This document shows, piece by piece, positions 1-7,340 of a DNA stretch of 26,436 bases. The notes below the pieces were generated by a model that had not been told where the DNA came from, ran no database searches, and was given only the letters and a program-made list of their open reading frames with translations. The stretch is from assembly GCA_016207585.1 (NCBI GenBank), contig JACQPI010000098.1, positions 1-26,436 on the forward strand, in the 5' to 3' direction. Position 1 is the stretch's first letter; every line of letters starts with the position of its first letter. The DNA is from Elusimicrobiota bacterium (GTDB lineage Bacteria > Elusimicrobiota > Elusimicrobia > UBA1565 > JACRDR01). The translations under genes and the position numbers were made by a program.

Positions 1-3000
1 TAACGCTCCCGGCATTCGACACGTCCGAGGGCAGGGATATCGGCGTCTGAATGGTGACCGTCACCGTGCCGCTGAACGTGTTCGGCGGAATGTCCAACTT
101 CACCTCGCCCGGAGGAGGGTTAAATGTCACCGTATTGCTCGTTCCGGGATCCACCGATCCCGAGGACGACGCCGCGGCAGAAGTCGCCGTCGAGAGCTGG
201 ATCGCCGATGAGGCCAGCGTCCCGCCGCCGTTGATCGCGTGCACCCAGAGGTAATACGTGGTAGATGCCGAAAGTCCGGTCAAAGTCGCGCTGGTTAGGG
301 AAACCGTCACGCTGGTCGTGGAGCCTCCCGCGATCCACCGGTCCACGCGGTAAGTGGTCGTTCCGGCGGGATTGGTATTGGCCGACCACTCTACGACGAC
401 AGCGGCGGTAGCCGCTTGGACCACGGTAAAAGCCGTGGGAGGAGCCGCTCGAGTGTAAACCGTAACGGCCGTCGAGGTGGATGTATCGACCCCGTTCCTA
501 ACGGATATCTTTCGGCTGTAAGCCGTGTTCGTCGAGAGACCTACCTCCGTGGCGGAGGTGGTGTCGGATGGCAAATCCGAGATTGCGGCGGAATCATGAG
601 CCTCCAAATCGGTCGCAGTAGCGTACACCACATCGTACCCCGTCTCGCCGGTATTGTTGTCCGACCAGCTCCAGGTGATGGAGGAGACTCCCAATGCCGA
701 ACCGGAAAAGCCGGTGGGTTGGTTCAGTGGAGCGCTCAACGTGGCGCTGGCCAACTCGTTCGAGTAATCGGTGCAGTCGGTGAAAGCGGCATCGCAGGCC
801 TTCAACCGAACATAGTAGGTGGTAAAAGAGCTCAGTCCTGTCAGGGTCGCGTTATAGACCGTGCCGCTCGACGCGTTGCTCGTGGAGTCGATCGTGGATA
901 CCGCGACGGTTGGATCCGTAAACGTCGCCGCATAGATGACAAATTTGTCCTCTACATCGGTCCGATCCACCCACGTCACGACCATCGAGAAAATGCTCGG
1001 CGTCAGATTCGACAAGAGGGGAGAGTCATCTCCCCCGCCACCCCCGCCTCCGCCGCCTGACGTCAGAGTAATTCCGGTCGCCTCGAAAAGCCCTGTCGTC
1101 GCGCCGACGCCGGCCGATCCATTGTAAAGCGCCTGCGCCTCCCCGTACACCCCGAAAGCATCGCTCCAATTGCATGTCGTCGCCGTACACGAATAAGAAT
1201 CGGGAACTATCCCATAGACGTTCGTCCCAGTGCCGCCGCTCGCCAGGAGGAGAACCCCCTCGCCGCCCGAGTAGCTAACCGCGTAACCCGTGGATTTATT
1301 TTTAGGAGTGATGTCGGTCCAAGTCTGTCCGCTGGTCGTGCTCTGCCAGACGTGCAGGCTGTCGGTCATCACGGATGTCGGCTTGATCGTGTAGGCCCAT
1401 AGCCTGGATGGAGTCGTCGTATCGATGACGATTCCTTTGACCGGCTCCGTATCGATGCTGAGCCCGGTCGTTATCTGAGTCCAACTCTGCCCTAGGTTGA
1501 TCGACTTATGGATGCCGTTGGCGCTCGCGCCCCGGTGCATTCCATCCTCATCTCCCGAGCCGGCGTAGACGGTGCTGTGGTTGCTCGGGTCGAATACAAG
1601 AGACCGCACTCCGCCCTTGGCGGAAAGGACCGCGCTCCAGTTCGCGCCTCCATCGATGCTCTTGTAGAGATAATTCGAGGTGGCCGAGTTGTTTTGCGGA
1701 GACAGTCCGGCATAAATGGTGCTCCCATCCACCAATAGCGCATAGATCGGCGCGGAGACAGGAGGATAGCTCACGTCGCTCCAGCCCGTATGATTGAATG
1801 GCGCCGCATCCTCGGAGGCGGTCGTCGCATCGTTGAGCTTGAGCAGCGCATGGCGGTCGTTGCTGTTGGAAATCGCCACGTACACCTTCTTGGGATCGGC
1901 GTCATCAAACGCCATCGCAACGACAGGCATGCTCGTATCTGTCGAGCGGTAAAGTTTGGTCCAGCTGGTCAAAGACGCCTGCGAAAAATACACGAATCCC
2001 GCGCTCCCGTATGCCGCGTAGCGGTATCCTGTCGACAAGCTCTTGATCGCAAAATTGATATCGGGACCCGTGATTCCTGAGTTGGAGATCGCCCAATTCG
2101 TGCCGCCGTCAGTCGTTTTGAACATCCCATCGCCGCCGGAATCGCCCATCAATATCGTGTTGGCGTCCGTGGGATCCACCGCGAAAGCGTTATGAGGCTG
2201 CAGTCTTAGTTTTCCGGTATTGAGCCCATCCGCCAGATTGCTCGGCGACGCAGCCCATGCATAATCCGGTCCGGCGCCGCTCTGGTACAAGGAGTCTGCG
2301 GTGATAAGATAGAAGCGATCCAAGGAGACGTGATAACCGATCGGACTGCGGGCAAACGAAGAATTGGAGTATCCTCTGATGTTGGGCGACCAGTTCGTTC
2401 CATCGGCGCTGGAGGATATATAAACGATGTTTTGGTCGGCGGTGACCGCCATTACGGTATTACCACCGTTGGACACCAGACTAAGGACCGCCTTGGAGGA
2501 GCCGGCCACCTGAGTCCAGCTGCTGCCGCCGTTGTCGCTGTAAAAGATGCCGCCGCTGTCCGTGACGGACCCGGTATTGGTCCCTCCAGTCCCGCGCGTG
2601 CCCACCAAAAGCCTCCCATTTGGCAATTCTAGGACCGCACCGACGTTCATCAGAGCCGTCGAAAAAGACAATTGCGTCCACGTCACGCCATTGTCGACAC
2701 TTTTATAGAGACGTCCCACCATCCCGGAAGGGTTGGAATTGCTGCCGTCCAAAACGCCGGCGTAATAAGTCGCATTCCCCAAGACCGATTCCGCCATCGT
2801 TTTGCAAGTCAGATTATTCCCGCCGCCGGGACTCGCGCTCATCACGCTGCTGAAGCTGGTTCCGCCGTCCACGCTCCTCCAAATGGCGGCATCGGAAGGC
2901 ACCCCTTCGCACGCGAAAACCAGATTCGCGGTCCTGGAAGAGACCAGGAGCCCATCCGTGAAATGAAGAGCAACCGAAGGAAGGATCAGTTGCGTCCAAG

Positions 3001-3220
3001 CAGCGCCCTTATTCGTGCTTTTATACAACCCGGTGCCCTTCACTCCGGCATATACGTTGTTGGCGTTATTGGGATCGAAGGAAACCTGGGTGACCTGGCC
3101 GCCCGCGACCGTAGCGGTGGCGATGACGGTGGCGCCGACAGAAGAAGAACCGAGGGAAAGCGCGGCCAGTATCAAGCCCAGCGGCGCCAGACGCGAAGAT
3201 CGGTAAAATTCAAAAGGCAT
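1..3220 (-). CDS. Secreted BNR/Asp-box repeat and fibronectin type III protein (partial, C-terminus beyond left edge)
   Basis: The frame is open from the ATG at 3220 to the window edge, giving at least 1073 residues without a stop. The N-terminus is a signal peptide: charged start, hydrophobic LAPLGLILAALSLG, likely cleavage after SVGA near residue 32. Residues about 35-715 hold at least nine BNR/Asp-box motifs such as STNKGAAW, SVDNGVTW, TTDGGTNW and SIDGGANW, often preceded by VYAG-type strands, as in sialidase/sortilin-like beta-propellers. A run of nine glycines (722-730) links to about three FN3 domains (about 735-1010) with typical TYYLWVHA-type strands. After these comes a segment reading IPPNTFSGTVTVTI, a beta-rich module often repeated in large surface proteins. 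Secretion and a surface or adhesive role are inferred; no sialidase catalytic residues were identified. Its promoter lies 33-61 bases upstream of the start codon. The family-level call is firm; substrate and function are unknown. Confidence 0.85.
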   Translation of the reverse strand, partial: MPFEFYRSSRLAPLGLILAALSLGSSSVGATVIATATVAGGQVTQVSFDPNNANNVYAGVKGTGLYKSTNKGAAWTQLILPSVALHFTDGLLVSSRTANLVFACEGVPSDAAIWRSVDGGTSFSSVMSASPGGGNNLTCKTMAESVLGNATYYAGVLDGSNSNPSGMVGRLYKSVDNGVTWTQLSFSTALMNVGAVLELPNGRLLVGTRGTGGTNTGSVTDSGGIFYSDNGGSSWTQVAGSSKAVLSLVSNGGNTVMAVTADQNIVYISSSADGTNWSPNIRGYSNSSFARSPIGYHVSLDRFYLITADSLYQSGAGPDYAWAASPSNLADGLNTGKLRLQPHNAFAVDPTDANTILMGDSGGDGMFKTTDGGTNWAISNSGITGPDINFAIKSLSTGYRYAAYGSAGFVYFSQASLTSWTKLYRSTDTSMPVVAMAFDDADPKKVYVAISNSNDRHALLKLNDATTASEDAAPFNHTGWSDVSYPPVSAPIYALLVDGSTIYAGLSPQNNSATSNYLYKSIDGGANWSAVLSAKGGVRSLVFDPSNHSTVYAGSGDEDGMHRGASANGIHKSINLGQSWTQITTGLSIDTEPVKGIVIDTTTPSRLWAYTIKPTSVMTDSLHVWQSTTSGQTWTDITPKNKSTGYAVSYSGGEGVLLLASGGTGTNVYGIVPDSYSCTATTCNWSDAFGVYGEAQALYNGSAGVGATTGLFEATGITLTSGGGGGGGGGDDSPLLSNLTPSIFSMVVTWVDRTDVEDKFVIYAATFTDPTVAVSTIDSTSNASSGTVYNATLTGLSSFTTYYVRLKACDAAFTDCTDYSNELASATLSAPLNQPTGFSGSALGVSSITWSWSDNNTGETGYDVVYATATDLEAHDSAAISDLPSDTTSATEVGLSTNTAYSRKISVRNGVDTSTSTAVTVYTRAAPPTAFTVVQAATAAVVVEWSANTNPAGTTTYRVDRWIAGGSTTSVTVSLTSATLTGLSASTTYYLWVHAINGGGTLASSAIQLSTATSAAASSSGSVDPGTSNTVTFNPPPGEVKLDIPPNTFSGTVTVTIQTPISLPSDVSNAGSV
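1031..1057 (-). other. Nine-glycine linker between BNR and FN3 regions
   Basis: Nine consecutive glycine codons of mixed use (GGC, GGA, GGG, GGT) encode residues 722-730 of the large secreted protein, followed by Asp-Asp. The tract separates the BNR propeller region from the FN3 stalk, so it is probably a flexible hinge. The mixed codons argue against a simple slippage repeat. Confidence 0.85.
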
Positions 3221-3252
3221 GTCTCAACCTATAAGCTTAGAAGCGCCGGCAG

Positions 3253-3281
3253 AGTATAAAGAACGCCTGCGCTCCTGTCAA
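3253..3281 (-). promoter_or_regulatory. Strong sigma70-type promoter for the BNR/FN3 gene
   Basis: On the minus strand there is a perfect -35 TTGACA (3281-3276), a 17-base spacer and a -10 TATACT (3258-3253, 5 of 6 consensus). Transcription would start near 3246 and leave a leader of about 25 bases before the ATG at 3220. This is the best promoter match in the window. The leader has only a weak Shine-Dalgarno-like stretch (TAGGTTGAG). Confidence 0.8.
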
Positions 3282-3285
3282 GACC

Positions 3286-3307
3286 CGCGTGACACTGTCG
3301 CGTGACA
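3286..3307. repeat. 9-bp direct repeat CGCGTGACA, 13-bp period, upstream of the BNR promoter
   Basis: CGCGTGACA occurs at 3286-3294 and 3299-3307, 13 bases apart start to start. The pair sits just upstream of the -35 box at 3276-3281. The second copy is also part of a near-palindrome, TGTCGCGTGACA. Placement suggests an operator for a DNA-binding regulator acting on the divergent promoters; that role is inference. Confidence 0.4.
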
Positions 3308-3323
3308 ACACGCCCGAGCCTCA

Positions 3324-3352
3324 TTGCGCCCGCCGTCGGGATTTTCCATAAT
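3324..3352 (+). promoter_or_regulatory. Candidate promoter for the outer-membrane protein gene
   Basis: TTGCGC (3324-3329), a 17-base spacer and CATAAT (3347-3352, 5 of 6 of the -10 consensus) face right. The -35 is poor (3 of 6). If used, transcription would begin at or within a base or two of the ATG at 3359, giving a leaderless or nearly leaderless message. No Shine-Dalgarno sequence is visible before that ATG, which is consistent with this. Confidence 0.4.
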
Positions 3353-3358
3353 GAAGCC

Positions 3359-4081
3359 ATGAAATATTTGCGCCGCACGCTTGCCGTTTTGCTGTTCCTG
3401 CCCCCCGCGGCCGCCGCGACTCCCTTTGGGGACTTCCAATCCAAGGTGAACTCCGCCAACCTCAAGCCCTTCGCGCTCGACCTCGGCGGCATCCTGGGAG
3501 GAGCGGCGTTTCATTCCGGACGCGCGCTCGGGTTTCCGGGGTTCGACATAGGTCTCGTCGGAACCGTGCAGTTCCGGCCCGACCGCGACGACACGATCTT
3601 GCGGGACGCCGGCGTGCAGCGCTTCGGCATCCCGCTGGTCCAAGCCGAGATCGGCCTTCCCTACAATTTCGACGTCATCGCCCACGGCATGACGGGACAG
3701 GGCGCGCGTATATTCGGCGCGGGCCTGCGATACGGAGTACGCAAAAGCGCCATCCTTTCCGTAATGCCCGATATCGCCGTGTCGGCTTTCGCGGATAGGG
3801 TGAATCACACTTTCTTCAATGCGACCCATTATTCGCTTAACGCGGTTTTGTCCTTCAACCTGCCTATCCTCCATCCTTATATAGGGCTCGGCTGGGACCA
3901 CACGAAGGTCAACGTCGGCTCGGCATCGACGCCCGGCATGACGGGCCTGTCGGCCACGGCGCGCGGCAGCCGGGCGAGCCTAGGGGTCGATTTTTCCGTC
4001 CCCTTCTTCCACGCCTACGGCGCCTACACCTTCTTGCACGGCCTGCCGGGAATGGATATCGGGCTCGGGACCCGGTTTTGA
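3359..4081 (+). CDS. Predicted outer-membrane beta-barrel protein, unknown function
   Basis: 240 residues. A signal peptide is clear: MKYLRRT, then a hydrophobic stretch LAVLLFLPPAAAA, likely cut before TPFGDF. The mature part alternates short amphipathic strands rich in Gly, Phe and Tyr (for example GFDIGLVGTVQF, LHPYIGLGWDH, FHAYGAYTFLHG). It ends in GTRF, and a terminal phenylalanine is the usual C-terminal signature of barrels assembled by BamA. The upstream frame is open to 3302, but the signal peptide fixes the start at 3359. A short ATG-AAG-CCA-TGA frame at 3351-3362 overlaps the start. The cobalamin adenosyltransferase gene follows after 31 bases. I do not recognise the family; a barrel is inferred from composition and termini. 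Confidence 0.7.
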   Translation: MKYLRRTLAVLLFLPPAAAATPFGDFQSKVNSANLKPFALDLGGILGGAAFHSGRALGFPGFDIGLVGTVQFRPDRDDTILRDAGVQRFGIPLVQAEIGLPYNFDVIAHGMTGQGARIFGAGLRYGVRKSAILSVMPDIAVSAFADRVNHTFFNATHYSLNAVLSFNLPILHPYIGLGWDHTKVNVGSASTPGMTGLSATARGSRASLGVDFSVPFFHAYGAYTFLHGLPGMDIGLGTRF

Positions 4082-4112
4082 AACGGCCGCCGACCCGGCC
4101 GAAGCCGCCGCG

Positions 4113-4700
4113 ATGACCAAAATCTACACCAAGACGGGAGACCGTGGCGAGACGGGTCTATGGGGCGGCCGCCGGGTCGCCAAGAACCATCCGCGGGTGC
4201 GCGCCTATGGCGAGATCGACGAACTCAACAGCGCCTTGGGCGCCGCCCTGGCAAGCATTCCGGCAACGCGAAACTTCGCCCTCCTGCGCGCGGCGCTGAC
4301 TCGGATACAAAAAGAACTGTTCCAGGTCGGCGCCCTCCTCGCGACTCCGCCTGACGAGACCCACCGGCTCCCGGAGGCGTTCCGGGAAGGCCCGACGCAG
4401 ACCGCCGTCCGTCGCTTGGAATCGGAGATCGACGCGCTCACCGCGGATATAAAACCGATGAGGCATTTCATTCTGCCGGGCGGCTCGCTGCCCGGGGCTC
4501 TCCTGCACGTATCCCGGACAGTCTGCCGCAGGGCCGAACGGGAAATCGCGTCCCTGCATGAGAGAGAGGCGGTGCCCGATTCCCTCCTCGTCTACGTCAA
4601 CCGCCTGTCCGACCACCTCTTCACCGCCGCCCGATGGACGAACGCGCGGCTTCGCAGAGCGGAAACCCCCTGGAGCGGCCTCGCGTCCGACAACTCATGA
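4113..4700 (+). CDS. pduO: PduO-type cob(I)alamin adenosyltransferase
   Basis: 195 residues, the usual length for PduO/MMAB-type ATP:cob(I)alamin adenosyltransferases, which attach the 5'-deoxyadenosyl group of ATP to cob(I)alamin to make coenzyme B12. The N-terminal TKTGDRGETGL motif forms the ATP loop. YGEIDELNSALG (about residues 32-43) and the C-terminal SRTVCRRAER segment carry the conserved Arg and Glu residues of the trimeric active site. The start ATG follows the barrel gene by 31 bases, and the TGA stop overlaps the ABC ATPase start (ATGA). No B12-dependent enzyme and no corrinoid riboswitch are visible nearby, so its client enzyme lies elsewhere. Confidence 0.92.
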   Translation: MTKIYTKTGDRGETGLWGGRRVAKNHPRVRAYGEIDELNSALGAALASIPATRNFALLRAALTRIQKELFQVGALLATPPDETHRLPEAFREGPTQTAVRRLESEIDALTADIKPMRHFILPGGSLPGALLHVSRTVCRRAEREIASLHEREAVPDSLLVYVNRLSDHLFTAARWTNARLRRAETPWSGLASDNS

Positions 4701-5662
4701 GGGATCTCAACGGCGAGGCGATTCAAACCCGTCAACTCCGACATGACTATCCGCCCAGCGCGGCGGGAAAGGAGCCCCGGGCCGCCCTGCGCGGCGTCGA
4801 TCTCGACGTGCGGCGCACGGAGCTCTTCGGGCTTCTGGGCCCCAACGGCGGCGGCAAGACGACCCTCTGCCGGATCCTGACGACGGCGCTGAAGCCTTCG
4901 AGCGGGACCGCGACCGTGGCCGGCTGCGGCATCGCCGAAAACCCGGCGGGGGTACGCCGCAAAATCGGGGTCGTCTTCCAGCACCCCTGCCTGGACCGCA
5001 AACTCACGGTATGGGAGAACTTGCTGCACCAGGGACATCTCTACGGCCTGCGCGGCGCCGCCTTGGCGGAACGCATCCGCGAAATGTTGGGACGCGTCGG
5101 GCTCTCGGATCGCGCCAATGAGCTTATCGAAAACCTTTCCGGCGGTCTCAAGCGCCGGGCCGAGATCGCCAAGAGCCTCCTCCACCGGCCCGAGGTCTTG
5201 ATCCTGGACGAGCCGACCTCCGGCCTCGATCCGGGCGCGCGCCAGGACCTGTGGAATTATCTGCGGGAGCTCCAAAAGGCCGACTCGGTCACCATACTGG
5301 TGGCCACGCACCTCATGGAGGAGGCGGAGAAATGCGACCGCCTGGCGATATTCGACAAGGGGGAGGTCGTCGCGCTGGGTTCCCCCGCGTCGCTCAAATC
5401 CGAGATCGGCGGGGACGTGGTCTCGATCGAAGCGCAAGGACCGGAAGGGATCCGGGAGGAAATCCGCCTGAAGTTCGGGGTGGAGGCCATGCTCATCGGG
5501 AACCTCCTGCATATCGAATGGCCGCAAGGGCACACCTTCGTTCCGGCGCTCATCGAGGCCTTCCCCGGCCGGATCACCTCCGTCACGATCTCGAAGCCCT
5601 CCCTGGAGGACGTCTTCATCCACCGCACCCGACACCGATTCTGGCAGGAAGGCGTCGAATGA
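4697..5662 (+). CDS. ABC-2 type exporter, ATP-binding subunit (DrrA/NodI-like)
   Basis: 321 residues when started at the ATG overlapping the upstream stop (ATGA at 4697-4700); a longer frame from 4634 exists but would overlap pduO heavily. Walker A is GPNGGGKTT (about 49-57), with Gly at a position that is more often Ser or Ala. The Q-loop Gln is at 95, the signature is LSGGLKRR (147-154), Walker B is LILDEP (168-173) followed by the D-loop SGLD, and the H-loop His is at 205. A C-terminal extension of about 90 residues ends in SLEDVFIHRTR, typical of DrrA/NodI/CcmA-like exporters. It powers the permease encoded next, also joined by an ATGA overlap. Substrate is unknown. Confidence 0.92.
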   Translation: MRDLNGEAIQTRQLRHDYPPSAAGKEPRAALRGVDLDVRRTELFGLLGPNGGGKTTLCRILTTALKPSSGTATVAGCGIAENPAGVRRKIGVVFQHPCLDRKLTVWENLLHQGHLYGLRGAALAERIREMLGRVGLSDRANELIENLSGGLKRRAEIAKSLLHRPEVLILDEPTSGLDPGARQDLWNYLRELQKADSVTILVATHLMEEAEKCDRLAIFDKGEVVALGSPASLKSEIGGDVVSIEAQGPEGIREEIRLKFGVEAMLIGNLLHIEWPQGHTFVPALIEAFPGRITSVTISKPSLEDVFIHRTRHRFWQEGVE

Positions 5663-6429
5663 ATTCCTCGCTCTTGGCGATACGCACGCTCTGGATCCGC
5701 GAAGTCGTGAGATTCTATCGAGACCGCTCGCGCGTCATCGGGGCGATCGTTCCGCCGGTCGTCTTTTGGTTCCTGATCGGCTCCGCGCTGGGAGGCGGCT
5801 CCGGGACGGCCGGCGGCAGCAACACCTATCTGCAATCCCTCTTTCCAGGCACCATCCTCCTCATCGTGCTCTTCACCGCGGTGTTTTCCACCATTTCGAT
5901 CATTGAGGACCGCCGCGAAGGATTCCTTCAAGGCGTGCTCGTGGCGCCCGTCCCCCGCTCCACGATCGTCCTGGGAAAAATTGCCGGGGGCGCCACCCTG
6001 GCATTCTTGCAGGCGCTCACGTTCCTGATCATCGCTCCGTTCGTGGGCGTTCCGCTCGCGCCCGAAAGGATGCCGTTCGTGCTGGCGGAGCTATGGCTGA
6101 GCGCCTGCGCCCTGACCGGCTTCGGATTTTGGATCGCCTGGCGCATGGATTCCACCCAAGGATTTCATGCGATCATGAACCTGCTTCTCATCCCCATGTG
6201 GATGCTCTCCGGCTCGGTCTTCCCGATTTCGGGCGCGCCGACGTGGCTGCGGTGGATCATGACGGTCAACCCGGTCACCTATTGCGCGGCGGCCCTCCAG
6301 CACGGATTGGCCGTCGGGACCTCCTCCGGCCTGCCCTCCCCCGCGCTTTCATTCATCGTCACCGGCTTATTTTGCATCGCCATGGTCGCGGCCAGCACTT
6401 GGGAGGTCGGGCGCGAAGGCCGCCGTTGA
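5659..6429 (+). CDS. ABC-2 type exporter, permease subunit (DrrB/NodJ-like)
   Basis: 256 residues, start fixed by the ATGA overlap with the ATPase gene, with GGAAGG about 5 bases upstream. About six hydrophobic segments fit the ABC2_membrane fold: near residues 28-45, 60-80, 104-128, 140-160, 170-192 and 225-247. The stretch MLSGSVFPISGAPTWLRWI, followed by NPVTYCAAALQHGL, matches the conserved ABC-2 motif of drug and polysaccharide exporters of the DrrB/NodJ group. With the ATPase it should form a 2+2 inner-membrane exporter. The cargo (lipid, polysaccharide or drug) cannot be told from sequence. Confidence 0.9.
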   Translation: MNSSLLAIRTLWIREVVRFYRDRSRVIGAIVPPVVFWFLIGSALGGGSGTAGGSNTYLQSLFPGTILLIVLFTAVFSTISIIEDRREGFLQGVLVAPVPRSTIVLGKIAGGATLAFLQALTFLIIAPFVGVPLAPERMPFVLAELWLSACALTGFGFWIAWRMDSTQGFHAIMNLLLIPMWMLSGSVFPISGAPTWLRWIMTVNPVTYCAAALQHGLAVGTSSGLPSPALSFIVTGLFCIAMVAASTWEVGREGRR

Positions 6430-6452
6430 GAAAGCCGGCGCCCTCACCGCCC

Positions 6453-6482
6453 TGGACGCCCCGTCCTCAATCCTGTTATACT
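6453..6482 (+). promoter_or_regulatory. Promoter with extended -10 for the DUF1189-like gene
   Basis: TGGACG (6453-6458, 4 of 6 of the -35 consensus) is followed by 18 bases and TATACT (6477-6482, 5 of 6), with a TG one base upstream making an extended -10. Transcription would start near 6489, leaving a leader of about 26 bases that contains GGAGG. This suggests the membrane protein gene is transcribed separately from the ABC exporter genes. Confidence 0.6.
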
Positions 6483-6514
6483 GGAGCTTGCCGGAATTAA
6501 AATTTGGAGGACGC

Positions 6515-7309
6515 ATGTTCCTAGAGCCGATCCAGAGCGTCGTTGATTTCTCCTTCTACCGAAAGGTCCCGGAACGTTCCGCCGCCCGGACGGTCGGCTA
6601 TGTATTCTATCTGGGCTTCGTCTTTTCGGGATTGGCCACCATCGCGCTCGCCAGGCAGTTCGGCCCGCTGCTCAGGGAATCGATCGACTGGGCGGCGAAC
6701 AGCATTCCCCCGATCGTTTTCGCCGACGGCAAGGCCTCCAGCGCCCTCGCCGGCCCGACGATCATCCGCCACCCGCGCATCGGCGACGTAGCCCTCCTAA
6801 TCGACACCAATCGCACGACGGCGGTCGCGGCTCAGGAGTTGAACGAGCAGAAGGTGAGCGTCTACCTCACCCAGAATACGCTCTATCTCATGACCTCTCC
6901 CGAAAAGATGGAGCACTACGACCTGGCCAAAAGCAACGCGACGAGGGGGTTCACCATCGACGCGAATTTTTACAGGAAGCTGGGGCATACGATCCTGCGG
7001 CTATTCTACCCTATCGCCTGGCTCTTCGCGTGGATGTCCTTCGTAGTGTGGAAACTGTCCGCGAGCCTTTTCTACTCCCTATTCGCCCTGGCGATCGATG
7101 TCAAGACCGCGTCGGGACTGCCTTACAAATCGCTCTGGCGGATCGCGGTGTACGCGCAAACGCCGGTCGTTTGGCTGCAGACGGTCGTCCTCTTCTTGCC
7201 CCGCCACATTCCTGGATTTTTCCTGATCGCGTGGGGAGTCGCCGCGCTCTATCTCTGGCAGGCGCTCAAGCAGCATCAGCCTGCGGCTCAAGCAGCGGAA
7301 CCGTCCTAG
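6515..7309 (+). CDS. DUF1189-like polytopic membrane protein
   Basis: 264 residues from the ATG at 6515, which has GGAGG four bases upstream; an in-frame TTG nine codons earlier lacks such a site. One hydrophobic helix lies near residues 26-46. A non-membrane domain of about 100 residues follows (SIPPIVFADGK, VALLIDTNRT, NTLYLMTSPEKMEHYDL), then four or so helices from about 155 to the end. The N-terminal FLEPIQSVVDFSFYRKVPER, the topology and the length fit DUF1189, a family of unknown function found in diverse bacteria. I assign it by resemblance only. It converges with the pmbA homologue, whose stop is 31 bases away. Confidence 0.65.
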   Translation: MFLEPIQSVVDFSFYRKVPERSAARTVGYVFYLGFVFSGLATIALARQFGPLLRESIDWAANSIPPIVFADGKASSALAGPTIIRHPRIGDVALLIDTNRTTAVAAQELNEQKVSVYLTQNTLYLMTSPEKMEHYDLAKSNATRGFTIDANFYRKLGHTILRLFYPIAWLFAWMSFVVWKLSASLFYSLFALAIDVKTASGLPYKSLWRIAVYAQTPVVWLQTVVLFLPRHIPGFFLIAWGVAALYLWQALKQHQPAAQAAEPS

Positions 7310-7340
7310 CCGCGGCGGTCGGCGCGCTCGCGTCGGGGCT

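Noticed and set aside
416..1060. 214-codon plus-strand open frame at the left end
   Set aside because: It is antisense to the FN3 region of the large secreted protein, which has continuous domain signatures on the minus strand.
4592..5635. 347-codon minus-strand open frame over the ABC ATPase
   Set aside because: Shadow of the ATPase gene, which carries all ABC motifs on the plus strand.
7310..7340. Bidirectional terminator between the convergent DUF1189-like and pmbA genes
   Set aside because: The 31 bases are GC-rich, but I see no clear hairpin with a T-run on either strand.
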